Shown: positions 35,875 to 46,900 of the stretch, one piece after another
Layout of the letters: each line of letters opens with the position of its first letter
Position numbering within the stretch: position 1 is the stretch's first letter
Assembly (NCBI GenBank): GCA_002261195.1
Contig: MVBO01000038.1
Span: 50,170-114,169 of the forward strand
DNA: 64,000 bases
Reading direction: 5' to 3'
DNA from: Bifiguratus adelaidae
Taxonomy: Eukaryota; Mucoromycota; Endogonomycetes; Endogonales
Notes under the pieces: model-generated
The model's input: the letters and a program-made list of their open reading frames with translations, nothing else
Database searches by the model: none
What the model was told of the DNA's origin: nothing
Made by a program: the position numbers and the translations under genes

Positions 35875-36506
35875 ATATATTGCTTGGTGTTTATTGACTC
35901 GAGCAAAGCAGATGCCAGATACACTATTGTCTGGATGTGTTAAATTATGTCCCGCGTCCCCTTAACATCCCAGTATCCTAGGTGTAACAGAATCATGGAG
36001 ACGAGGGGTCAGTCAAGTGATTAGGGGAAGCGGCCATCTCCGTATCCTGATTGCGATAACGCATGCTTGTGCTTTCGCCTCGCTTCAGGCCGCGCCTCGC
36101 TATCAAATTATGGCATTCGCCCAACAGTTCTACTGTATTCAATCAATGGCAAATAATATCAGCGCATACATCTCACCAGAACATCAGAATAAGCTCTTGC
36201 CAGTCACCTACATGTTGTTTGCAGCAGCTCCTTGTCCACACTCTGCACCGTATTAAACGTGCTCCAGATAGTCCGATCCGCTTCTGCCTGTAGTTCATGC
36301 TGAGCGGGTGCTGCTTGATATATTCAATTTATGTCACAATGCATGATACGCGCATATATCTTACCATGAGCTGTCATCCTAGGATTACCCGACATCACAA
36401 TAGGTGCAAGGGGGAACAATGACAGGAGGTACCTCCAACATAAAGACTGACGTCACATTTTTAGATTTTTCACGTTTGGATTTGTCCATAGACCGCGCGC
36501 TACACC
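35875..36506. other. Intergenic region without recognised gene
   Basis: A 632-nt gap with only short, motif-free frames. It serves as 3' flank of the AMACR-like gene and promoter of uS7m. Confidence 0.5.
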
Positions 36507-37103
36507 ATGTCACTTCGGACACTGACACTACCGAGCTCACGACTATGGGCAAGCACATTCCGGGTGGTTGCACGACCGGCTTCCACAAAAGCACCCACTA
36601 CCGCAACCACCACGTTACCCATCCAGAGCAGCATTCCTGAGTCCAACTGGAAGGCAGATCAAACATTTTTGCTACAAGATCCGCTAATGTCGCAGCTTGT
36701 CAACACAATTATGAAAGACGGCAAGAAGGCTCGAGCGCAACGATTAGTATCGGATGCTCTCCTAGACATTCGCCTCAAAACCAACTCCGATCCCTACACC
36801 GTTCTCTCCCACGCCATCACCGAAGCTTCGCCGCTCATCAAATTAACCTCCGCTCGTAAGGGTTCAAAGGTTGTACAAGTTCCCACTCCTCTGCAAGAAA
36901 GACAACGAAGGCGGAGAGCCATAGTATGGATCTTGGAAGCTGCAGCCAAGCGCAACGAAAAGAAGTTTCCCGAACGCCTGAGCGCCGAAATCCTCGCCAT
37001 CATCAACGGTGGCTCATCCGTCCTCGCCAAAAAGCAACAACTCCACAAGAGTGCGCTTGCTAACCGTGCTAATGCACAAGTACCCTACAATACCATGCGT
37101 TAG
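36507..37103 (+). CDS. RSM7: Mitochondrial ribosomal protein uS7m
   Basis: Single exon, 198 residues. The N-terminus MSLRTLTLPSSRLWASTF is a mitochondrial presequence. The uS7 body follows: NTIMKDGKKARAQRLVSDAL, ITEASPLIKL, GSKVVQVPTPLQERQRRRRA and ANRANAQVPYNTMR at the end. uS7 nucleates the head of the small subunit. One of the few intronless genes in the window. Confidence 0.93.
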   Translation: MSLRTLTLPSSRLWASTFRVVARPASTKAPTTATTTLPIQSSIPESNWKADQTFLLQDPLMSQLVNTIMKDGKKARAQRLVSDALLDIRLKTNSDPYTVLSHAITEASPLIKLTSARKGSKVVQVPTPLQERQRRRRAIVWILEAAAKRNEKKFPERLSAEILAIINGGSSVLAKKQQLHKSALANRANAQVPYNTMR

Positions 37104-37339
37104 TATCACTGTATCATAGATTAGAACAAGGAGACGGTTTCCGTAATCGCTCAAGAAACTTCTTTACCTTCTATACGTTGTCCGTTTGCCCTCGCCCCTA
37201 CCGGCCTAACGCCAGAAAAGGAATTAGTGATTTTTGCAAATTTTGCGCTTTTCTCGAGTAAGATGGAGTATTTTGCCGAGACAATTCCTCGGTTTGCCTG
37301 TTTTCTACTGCCTCACCCACGTTTCATGGTCCGAGAGAG

Positions 37340-38893
37340 ATGGCGATACTACATGTGGTAACACATCGGAGGAAGCACTTGTTGTTTCTCTTTATTGTTG
37401 CAATCTTCACCGTCGCTACCTGGGTCAACTTGTATGGAACACCTTCGGCGTCCTCCCTGCCACTGGATGACTATGAAGTGGACTACGATGCCGACAAACC
37501 GGATCTCAATTTCTACAAGGATCATAGAGAGCTACTAGATAGGGGCTACGTGTACAACTACACGGGTATTGGAGACGAGACGGAGGACGACAACACGATA
37601 GAAGGCTCTGACAAGAATATGCTGTGGCAAGACGAAGAAAAGTACCTTGCCTTCTTGCCGCATTCTGGATTCCACAATCAACGACTATCGCTCATCAACG
37701 CCATTATGGTTGCCAAATGGTTAAACCGTACGCTTATTGTACCTCCCGTCAACCTCGGGGTCGGCACATTTTGGAAAAATTACACTGATCTGGTCGAGCA
37801 CTTGGAGTATTGTATACCCTTAGTTGAGGAAAAACTTCGGCGAGAAGCCCGGACGCATGAACGTGAGCAGACACCATCCTACTGTTTCGACTACCGCAGA
37901 TATACGCCCATGCCCTTCGACCAAATCCTGGATTTCACTGTGCTGAAGAAGATTGGCGTTCGGTACATCTCGCGGGACGACATGAGCCGGAAATGGTTCG
38001 AAACACATCTAGACATACCGCAAGATGAGCGCAACAAGAGTCTGGTGCACGTCTATGAAGACTATGATCGCTATGAGTACCGGATATATGATCACAGGCG
38101 AAATCAGGAGGATCTGGGCTTGTACCAAACCCGCCTTGACGTGGAAGATATGAAGAAGAGGCCAGAGAAGCTGTTGCACTTTGGCTCCATGTTTGGTTCT
38201 TGGCGACTTGCCATCTCCCGACCAAACAATCACAGACTAGTTCAACGGTTACGCGAAGAGTTGGCATTGAACTACCCGGTCGCAACACGTGCTGCTGACA
38301 GCATCATTAATCGCCTTGGTGGAGATGGCCATTACGTTGGCATTCACGTTCGTGCCGGGGACGGCATGTTTGTGGAACACATTCAAGAGACGATAACCAA
38401 CATTAAGGCAAAGTTGGTCGAGTTTACCATGTCTGAAGAGAATTTCCTGTCGGATGGTCATGAACATGCCCTTGCCTCCAACGCATCCAATGTCAACCGC
38501 ATCATCGATCGTATAAAGGCAATGTCCCCTGATCGTGCTTGGAAGGATCTGTTGGGAGAATGCCTAAAATATTCTCACAGTGGCGGTCGATTAACCACCA
38601 TATTTATGGCCACTGACTCCAAAGACCCTCGAAAGAATCGCAAACTCAAGGATCTTTACGACACCTTTCCATGTGTTTTCACGCTGAATGATTTCAAGGT
38701 GGAGCGATGGTCCGTCAATGTCAAACATCCCAACGATATTACCATGATGGCCAAAATGTTGTGGCCAATGGTTGATGCCATAGTTGCCAGCAACGGCATG
38801 GCATTCATTGGTACCAAAGACAGTACCTTCTCAAGGTACGCCGCTATCATGAACGAGGCTCATAATCGAAAACGTCTCCGAGGGTCTCGATGA
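37340..38893 (+). CDS. GDP-fucose O-fucosyltransferase-like type II membrane protein
   Basis: Single exon, 517 residues. A short basic N-terminus is followed by one TM anchor (LLFLFIVAIFTVATWV), then a lumenal domain. The GT68/PF10250-like pattern is seen as HSGFHNQRLSLINAIMVAKW with LNRTLIVPP, YVGIHVRAGDGMF (donor-binding HxRxGD) and the C-terminal GTKDSTFSRYAAIMN. Such proteins act in the Golgi on unknown acceptors in fungi, and expansions in Mucoromycota are expected (from memory). Donor and acceptor cannot be read from the sequence. Confidence 0.8.
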   Translation: MAILHVVTHRRKHLLFLFIVAIFTVATWVNLYGTPSASSLPLDDYEVDYDADKPDLNFYKDHRELLDRGYVYNYTGIGDETEDDNTIEGSDKNMLWQDEEKYLAFLPHSGFHNQRLSLINAIMVAKWLNRTLIVPPVNLGVGTFWKNYTDLVEHLEYCIPLVEEKLRREARTHEREQTPSYCFDYRRYTPMPFDQILDFTVLKKIGVRYISRDDMSRKWFETHLDIPQDERNKSLVHVYEDYDRYEYRIYDHRRNQEDLGLYQTRLDVEDMKKRPEKLLHFGSMFGSWRLAISRPNNHRLVQRLREELALNYPVATRAADSIINRLGGDGHYVGIHVRAGDGMFVEHIQETITNIKAKLVEFTMSEENFLSDGHEHALASNASNVNRIIDRIKAMSPDRAWKDLLGECLKYSHSGGRLTTIFMATDSKDPRKNRKLKDLYDTFPCVFTLNDFKVERWSVNVKHPNDITMMAKMLWPMVDAIVASNGMAFIGTKDSTFSRYAAIMNEAHNRKRLRGSR

Positions 38894-39349
38894 TTGGCAC
38901 ATGTATTTATAGATTTCTTTGCATGACGCATTCATCACTTGTATCTATAGCAAACAAGGGTTCACTGACACTAAAGCAAACCATACAGACTGAACGAGTC
39001 TCATGCTGGCTCTATTCTCTTTTTAGGGTGAGCATGCGTTCGTAGAGCCCATAATCTTCAGAATATATCTCCATTGGAAACGTACTCAGACACCACGGGA
39101 GCGCGATGAATCGATGTTTAGGTGATGAACGCATTGCGTCGTTTGGGTTGCGTAATAAAATCTATTTTACTGGGAAAGACAAGTGAAGATACTGCAGAGT
39201 GGGATGATGTTGAGCAGTGTGTCACGATAAACATCGCATGTATGATAAGCCTAAACCCACTCCCTATTGATATACACATCCTCAACGATACAATAAACAA
39301 CCAGAGACATCCGCTTTCCCCTAAAACCTATACGATACATTGACTAGCG
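38894..39349. other. Intergenic region without recognised gene
   Basis: A 456-nt gap between the convergent fucosyltransferase-like and bZIP genes. Only motif-free short frames. Confidence 0.5.
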
Positions 39350-40006
39350 TTATGACTGAGGACACGAATCCTGTTGCGTCTCCTCAAACGTCGCGCTTAT
39401 CGACCCGTCCTCCAGGGACGTCTCCTCAATCGCCGTAATCGCCTCTTCTCCACTACCTTCCGAACTGGATGGTTTTGGCGTTGGTGCGTGCTCACATTGT
39501 GCCTTGTACCGATCCAATTCCCGTTTCATCACCAACAAGCTCTGCTTCAAATAGCGATTCTCGTTCACCAAGACCTCTAGTTCCAATTGACATTCAATCA
39601 GTTCTTCAGCCTTGTTCTCGAGGTCTTTGACGTATTGACCTTGTCGTTTGCGAAAGGCACGTTGAGCGGCGCGGTTCTGGGCGGCTCGTTTGGTGGAAGT
39701 TGTCGCAGAACGTTTCGTTTGGTGAAACGTAGGATCTGTGTGCAGAACGATAGGAAAGCCGCGATAGGGATTTATGGGCTTATCAGGTTCATTGGGGTTC
39801 ACAGACAGTGGTGTGGCTGCGCAGGGATAGGCGGAAGGTCGGTGTACGGGAGTGAAGGGAAAGGTGGGGTCGGTGGGGGAGGATAGAGGTGACTGTTTGG
39901 TGCACGGCTGTTGAGGAGGCCAACGAGGATCAACATCGTTAGACGGATATCGTAGCCCGTACTGCTGCCATTGCATAGCACCAGGCGGAAACGCTGTAAA
40001 GTTCAT
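39350..40006 (-). CDS. AP-1-like bZIP transcription factor
   Basis: The basic region KRAAQNRAAQRAFRKRQGQY has the fungal Yap/Pap1 signature NRAAQRAFR and is followed by a leucine zipper (LENKAEELIECQLELEVLV and onward to VMKRELDRYK). The N-terminal half is Pro/Gln-rich. No cysteine-rich redox domain of the Yap1 type is seen: only one Cys follows the zipper before the C-terminal tail, plus one near the very end. I take the ATG at 40004-40006. The sequence tttacag just after it could instead be an intron acceptor joining an upstream exon, so the N-terminus is open. Confidence 0.85.
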   Translation of the reverse strand: MNFTAFPPGAMQWQQYGLRYPSNDVDPRWPPQQPCTKQSPLSSPTDPTFPFTPVHRPSAYPCAATPLSVNPNEPDKPINPYRGFPIVLHTDPTFHQTKRSATTSTKRAAQNRAAQRAFRKRQGQYVKDLENKAEELIECQLELEVLVNENRYLKQSLLVMKRELDRYKAQCEHAPTPKPSSSEGSGEEAITAIEETSLEDGSISATFEETQQDSCPQS

Positions 40007-40034
40007 GAGACAGGAACAACAGAAGTTAAAGTGT

Positions 40035-40340
40035 TCAATTCTGCATAGAGGGATTATTGGCAAATAGGATGACGAGGATGCGGAATACCGAAGATCCGAT
40101 GACGCCCAGGGCCGATTGTTCGGTTAATATCTCAGAAAAGTCAGTGTAACAAGGAACCTGGGACCTGGACAAGTTGACATACATCGACTTGCCAAACGCC
40201 CACGCCCAATTTCCCGCATTCTTGATATCCACTTTGTCGACCTTATGGCCAATGCGCTTGATTGCCTTTTTGGGCCAATCAGGGCATACCCGAACATGTG
40301 TGGGGCGACCGAAATCACTTGGCATAGGCGGTACAAGAGG
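40035..40340 (-). CDS. Hypothetical small ORF, unrecognised
   Basis: The frame reads MPSDFGRPTHVRVCPDWPKK, then a Lys/Asp-rich stretch and WAWAFGKSM. A donor-like gtatgt follows, and the downstream frame contains a hydrophobic piece (LGVIGSSVFRILVILFA). I could not find a splice that joins both halves in frame, nor a family. It may be a small gene, a 5' exon of the bZIP gene, or spurious. Confidence 0.25.
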   Translation of the reverse strand, partial: PLVPPMPSDFGRPTHVRVCPDWPKKAIKRIGHKVDKVDIKNAGNWAWAFGKSMYVNLSRSQVPCYTDFSEILTEQSALGVIGSSVFRILVILFANNPSMQN

Positions 40341-40349
40341 TGAACTCAC

Positions 40350-40846
40350 TGGGGAAAATGCAAGCCGTTAACATGCGCCTAGCACGCAATGCGGGTCTCT
40401 ATCCTATATACCTCTTGGTCTTCCACACCATGCTCTTTTGAACCCTATCCGTGACCTTTATCTCACTAGCTCGAAGTGGTACGTTCTCCGTTGTCCATCA
40501 ATTTGTGCCACATTGCCCTTCCACGCGGCGGCAGCTGACCCTGACAATCTTCCGAGTAAGGATCTTGCCGACGGAACTTGACAAACACTTACTGACGCCT
40601 TTGTAGGACAATCCGCCTCGCGTGACCGTTCATGCTTACGCTCTTCTCCGTCGATCATCATATGGTAATCATGGATGGCTTCGGATCTGCTATAAATGGT
40701 TGGTCATGGCAAACGTCTGACTGCGTCGATAGGGTAACTGTCGTGCTTCTAGACACGATCCGAATGTGCGCAAAAGATGAACCATTGAGACGCGATTCTT
40801 CCAACGGAAGTGCTGTTCTCTCCATTTGGAAATTGAGGGTGAACCA
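40350..40846. other. Intergenic region upstream of PDP-type phosphatase
   Basis: About 500 nt with no recognised gene, holding the promoter of the PP2C gene. Confidence 0.45.
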
Positions 40847-42529
40847 ATGTTCCGACTAGGACGGACAGGTCTACGTGTATATTCGCCTGGCGTTAGACAT
40901 GCGTCATCTTCAGCTTCACCGTCGCGTAGTGGACTATCAGTCGCAACTGCGTTGACCCTGTGTTTGGCTGGTGGCGCTTATTATGCGTTCACAACATCGC
41001 GAGGACGGCAAGCGACATCTTCGACTGCTAGCACCGCAACCGATATGCCTGTGTTTGATACTTCTAGTAGCATTGACGTATCCGCGTATGTAAGACCCCT
41101 GAGTGAAGAGGACGAGCGGAATCACCTCAAGAGCAGATTCCGACTAGCGCGCGCTCACAAGAGTGTCCAAAAGATTACCCACGAAGCAGCACAAGACATG
41201 TTGCGCGAGCATGAGACGTCCCTTTCGAGTGCGCAATTTCTTCGGACGAGTTTGGGCGCTGATCCATCGGCTTCCATTATCGCCCGCTTTGACAACAATA
41301 GCTTACCCTCCAACAATCCAATCGAAGATGATCACTCGGAGCATGCTGTCATTGTCGGGGCAACTCAAGAGGCGACCCCACTATTATTTGGCATATTCGA
41401 CGGACATAGCGGATGGAATTGTTCTCAAAAGGTTTCGGCGGAGCTGTCCGCGTATGTGGCCAAACATATATTCGAGGATGCCAACGCAGGCAAGGACGCT
41501 AAGACGTTGCCATCATCAGCAGAAAGGATCGTGGAAAGCATACAAAAAGCATTTCTCATATTAGACGACACGATCGTGAATCGCAATGTCCAGCCTTACC
41601 TGGATAGCTCGCATTCTGTCAGCACGGTCTCAACGGCTGCTCTGGTGACGGCATTAGCCGGTTCTTGCGGACTCTTGGCATATATCGACAACAGGGATCT
41701 ATATGTTGCATGCGTGGGCGACAGTCGTGCTGTTCTAGGGTCTCGAGATAGTGTCACGGGTCGATGGACAGCTAACGCCTTGACGGAGGATCAGACCGGG
41801 AGAAATAAGACCGAGGTGACGCGAATGCAAAAAGAACATCCCGGTGAAGAGGACACTGTGATCCAGCGAGGCCGAGTGCTAGGAGGATTAGGTCAGTGGC
41901 CGGTCAGTCCCGGATGAACGTGAGATAACATCCGCATAGAACCTACTCGTGCCTTTGGCGATGCACGTTACAAATGGAGTGCCGCCGCTCAAGAAGCCGT
42001 TTTTGCAAAGTACTTCCCTGGAAAGCCGCTTATACCGAAAAACTACCAATCACCACCCTATGTCATGGCAAAACCTGAGGTAACTCACCATGAGATCACG
42101 GAGGAGGACAAATTCTTGGTTCTGGCAACAGATGGCTTGTGGGACAAATTGAGCAACGACGATGTTGTACGGCTTGTCGGCGAGTTCTTGGACGCACACG
42201 GTGACATTGACTTGAAAAATGGCCGGGTGCTCAATTTCAGTGGCAAACCTTTATCCAAGCCTACCAAAGCTCAAGCGGTCGGCGAGGCTGTGGAAGACAA
42301 CTCGTCCGCCAAAATGCCACATACCCCGGATTCGCGACCTAGTTCTTCCTTTATTCTCAAAGACACCAATGCAGCGACCCATCTGATTCGTAATGCTCTA
42401 GGGGGCGCCGATGAGGATATGCTGTGCGCTACCTTATCCATACCTCCCCCTATGAGTCGACGCTATAGAGACGACATTACGGTCACTGTCATGTTTTTCA
42501 ACGCGGATGCAAATGCAAAAGAGTTGTAA
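40847..42529 (+). CDS. PTC5: Mitochondrial PP2C, pyruvate dehydrogenase phosphatase-like
   Basis: Exons 40847-41891 and 41940-42529 give 544 residues. It probably dephosphorylates and activates the pyruvate dehydrogenase E1 alpha subunit in mitochondria. I take the ATG at 40847 because MFRLGRTGLRVYSPGVRH is a clean presequence, followed by a possible TM segment (LTLCLAGGAYYAF). PP2C motifs: LLFGIFDGHSGWNCS (metal Asp, Gly), YVACVGDSRAVLG, EPTRAFGDARYKW, FLVLATDGLWDKLSNDDVV and RRYRDDITVTVMFF (metal Asp). The FGDARYKW and C-terminal features are PDP/Ptc5-like. Confidence 0.92.
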
Positions 42530-42689
42530 ATAGGCCTAGTTGTCCGATACAATTTTCGAGAACATGTACCATAGCTTAGACATTTCCTTTTCTCTAGATG
42601 AAAATAGACATGGCGTCGACTTACGCACTCTGTATGCATAATACGTATATGGGAACATGACAAGGGACCGAACAAGCGGTCCTTTCTAT

Positions 42690-43798
42690 CTAAACTCCGA
42701 ATCTACTCTTGCTGACACGCTCTAAAAAGGAACGTAGACCATAATAGTACCAACTCCGGGTCATCGTGTGCCATTCGCCGTCCTCTAAGCCAGCCACTTT
42801 CTCGCCGTCTTTGGTCTTGCCTTCCCGACAACACACGTCCAGCAACATGTTTACATCGTCGCCAAGAACGGCATCTACGCCCCACCGAACGCATTCGCGA
42901 GCTTGATTGGGATCGTTGACAGTCCATACAAACACATTCTTTCCGGCCATATGAGCCTTCTTGATGAATGCCGTGCCATCTTTTCCGACCAAGCAGGCGA
43001 AATTGAGGTTAAAACTCTTCACCTTGTCGAAAAATACAAGCGAAGCACCGGTCAATGTGACGCCAATGAATGCAGAATTGTATGTAGGGAATAAAGTATC
43101 GAGAAGAGGAAGGAAATTGGGTGTCCAAACGCCAAATGTGATAATGTCGCTAAAGTCAAAGTCCTTGTACGCTTCCGAGTTCAATAGTGCATGAACATTC
43201 GACAAAATTTCGGGTGGATTGTCGGCCTGTACAGATCAAGCCATCGTCAGTTGAGCTACGCTCAAACGAGCACCCTATGCTACCGAGGGAGATGGAGAGC
43301 GCGCCTTACCTTGATATCAAGGACAAACCAAACATTCTTCTCGCGAACGTCTGGACGCATCAACAAATCCAACACGTCGTTTAAACGTGGAATCTTGCAG
43401 TCACCCTTTTTAGTCCTGAGATCTTCTAGGTCGCCGTACCAGTCAGTATCCTTGATCATGCCTTTACCGTTTGTAGTACGATCAAGTCGGGGATCATGCA
43501 ACAGGACAATTTCCTTATCGCGAGTCAAGTGTATATCTAGACAAAGCGACAAAAGTTAGTCTCATTCACTCAAATGAACAGCAAGCAAGACCTATCTGAC
43601 TCAAAGCCATGTGCGCCGGCGTTGATAGCCCCCTCAAAGGCCTCCAACGTATTTTCGGCAAATCTTGCCGAGTAACCACGATGGCCGACCACCTGAGTGC
43701 GTGAAACGGGTTGTACTGTCATTGAAGGTTAATGACACTGTTCCATGGTGGGAGGCTTGGAGTCAAAGCAACGGTGCCTCACCAGTTTCAACTGTCAT
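42690..43798 (-). CDS. PGC1: Glycerophosphodiester phosphodiesterase family, PGC1-like phospholipase C
   Basis: Yeast Pgc1 degrades phosphatidylglycerol on mitochondria and lipid droplets. Exon 1 is MTVETG. Then VSRTQVVGHRGYSARFAENT has the HR-G and E-N-T active-site signature. After introns: DIHLTRDKEIVLLHDPRLDR (E/D and HDP), PRLNDVLDLL, WFVLDIK, FGVWTPNFL, VFVWTVNDPNQARECVRWGV and a tail RSWYYYGLRSFLERV that may be a membrane anchor. Four or five exons. It is divergent from the DNA-PKcs gene with 161 nt between start codons. Confidence 0.9.
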
Positions 43799-43959
43799 GG
43801 CAATGTGGTATCAAATGAGACGTTAAGAGAGAATAGACCGCATGTGCTTTGCATGGACCAATCAGATTTTGTATTCTAGACAATTCTACGAAATTTCCTA
43901 ATTAGGTTTGCCGCAGTCAAACGGTCAATGCGTCGCGTTTCGCTTTGTGGTCAGCGCAC
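43799..43959. promoter_or_regulatory. Bidirectional promoter PGC1-like / DNA-PKcs
   Basis: Only 161 nt separate the two divergent start codons, so both promoters must share it or overlap transcribed leaders. No clear TATA box. An AT-rich stretch lies near 43.87 kb. Confidence 0.55.
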
Positions 43960-46900
43960 ATGTCGGCGGCAGAGACCCTAAGGGTGTATCTGGAGCGACT
44001 TGCGCAGGTCACTCAGGTGGGAAGGGACAAGGGAACACAATATGCTGGCGATAGTGGTGCTCTTGCCGAAGACATTGCGAACCTTGTCTTGACCGAGGTG
44101 ACCGATAATGAACAGGGCAAGTGCACCTTCAGACGAGGAAGTGACGTAGCTGCTCTAACACCGTATGGTAGACTTGGCTTCGGCACTTATATTTGACCCG
44201 CAAAATGGAGTGCTTCGGATCGCTTACGGAACGGCGACGAAACGAGAACACGAAAAGGCAAAGTGTACGTTGTTGGAGTTTCTTTCGCGTTATATCGAGA
44301 AGAATCCGCGAAGAATGCTCCTACATGCTTCCGACATCAAGGTGACTACTGAAAGATGGCAAAAAGGCTACTAATGATGGAAAAACGCAGACAACGTGCC
44401 TCGTCATGTTCTCAAATGATGCCTCGGCAAAGGTCAAGAATGAATCATTTCAGCTGCTCACTGTATTGATACAAACCTGTCATGACATTATTCCGGAGAA
44501 TGAAATAGCACCAGCACAGCTTCTTCAAAGGTATGCGGAATATATGCATTGAAATCATATTTCTCACTTCCCGATCAGATACCTGAATGACATGTCAATG
44601 CAGTCCAAATTGCCGACGACAGGTCTGTTTTAATACTGTATGCCATTTCCTTTCATATGCTCAAAGGACTCAATATTCCCACAGTCAAAGGAAGTATGCT
44701 TCGATTTTTTGGTGTTCTCGTTCGATATTACCCTGGTGCGACGAAATCACGTACTTCTGATCTGATCCGCATCTACACGACAACTTTGGAACAACAGTTG
44801 CTTAAAAAGAAGGAAGCGGAACGATCCTTGCTTCTGGGCGCTTTGGAAGGCATTGACAATTTTCTTACGGGCTGTCATGACATTCCCACTGCGAGTAAGT
44901 TGGTGCTGTCCTCATCGAGAATCAATCAATTAAACCACTTGTAGATATCAACAAGATATATAGTGCCTTACTTCTGGTACTTGATATTCCCCTTGATCTC
45001 AGCCGTTACGATATCCCGAGAGGTATGTTCGTTTGAAATGCTCACGGCTAATACAGATGCCCTTTCTTACAGCTGGATTGCAAATCTTGCTTGATCATGC
45101 ATCTCTCTTTCGCGTTCACTTTCCAAAAGATTACCCTCGTATATACGCATCACTGAACAAGATTTGTCAACATCAAAATAGTGAACTCAGCAGCCTCGCT
45201 TTCCGCGCCTTAGATGTATTTTTGAAGGAGGTAGTTAACTTTGGCGAGCCAGTGTTGTTTGGGACTAAACTCAAGTTACGGACAGACAGCAAGCGCTGTT
45301 GGCCACAGTAATGATCCGTCGAACGAAAAAAGCTGTTTTTGGGTAAGTTGTAGTCGACAGATCTGGGCTTTGCCTGAACCTCTCTGGTTAGTTTTTTCTC
45401 AAGGAATTCAATACCCTCCTCGACAGCAAAAACGCTGAGCGCGACATGTCCATCGCAATAAAAGGATACGGATATTTCGCAGCGCAATGCAGGCGCCATT
45501 TGTCCCCCGATGATTTCGATCTGTTGATCAATCGTATTCTACAGAAAGGCCTTTGGGTGTCGATGGAGTAAGTCGTTTTCGCCTTGTTACGATCATGACC
45601 TAATACTTGTGCCAATCAGTGAAGATGATAACTATTCGAACACTGATAGCATAATCGCTCACATCCCTGCATACATTTCCGCTTATACCCACATTCTGGT
45701 TCAGTACCAAGACCAGCCACAAAACGTTATAACGGCACTTAATCAGCTGGTGTCGACCATGCTTGTACAATATCCTCACATGAACAAATACGCAAGAGAA
45801 TCATGCAATGCGGCTATACAGGAGCTATTATGGATGCTTTACAACAAAGGAGAAGGCAGTCTGAGACATTTTGCTGGTCATTTTTGTAAGTATTTCGCAC
45901 CCTTGATCTCCGTAACATCGAAACTGAACATCGCCCTTATTAGTGTACAATAATCTTATCTACACATGTATTGGAGCGCAGCGATCGGAAGTACCAGCAG
46001 AAGATGAAATGGCATTAGATATTGCGACAGCGTCGAGGAAGATATGGAAAGATATGCTCTACTTGTGGCAATCAATTTTCAAAATCCCACCGGTGGAACG
46101 AAATGAGCCCAACGGAAAGTCTCAAGCTCCTTCATATAGCGACATTTTGTGCGATGAAATGATGAGTGCGTGTTTGCGCTTCTTGGGCGCTTTGAATCTC
46201 GGCCTTCAAAAAGTCTTAGTGGATGAGGAAGATGGCGGAGAAATCAGAAGTCAGCATGCAACTCCAGAGGAAGAGGACACGACAGTGGATATCAATACTC
46301 TCACGGCATCTAACAGGAAGGACCTCATCTTGTTCATCAATTTTGTCGACTTCTTTCAGACGTTCATACCAAGCATATCACAACGTTCATTCCTTCGCTG
46401 GGTACCAACGTTATCTTCTCACACCATTGAACTTTCCAAAAAGCATCCGCTGATCAGCGGGTTCTACAAGATATTATCAACAATCATGGATGTCTGTAAA
46501 GATACCGAGTATTTTGCGATGTGCGATGTTGAAGGTTCAGAGACGCTTGATTTTGAAGATAAGGTAAAATGATTGCTTTCCAGTCTGTTACAGACATTGT
46601 TGACATTATTGAAGATGCAGGTTGATTCAATCCCACAACTGCCTCAAATCTCAACCAGGCTTCTCGTTCAAACCTTCGTTCGGACAATCAACCAGCGTCT
46701 ACATCAATACACAGACGAGCTTTTGGTGTCCTGCCTGCGTCTCGTTCTTTGTATTCCCTTCGGAGTCCTGGATATCGTCGACCAGATCCATCCAGTAAAA
46801 CTTGGCTTGGAAATCGGTATAAGCGAACCCTCACTTACAGTCATCGCATTGGAGACAATCGAGACCTGGATGTCAAAGAGGCCAGGGCAGGTTGCGGAAT

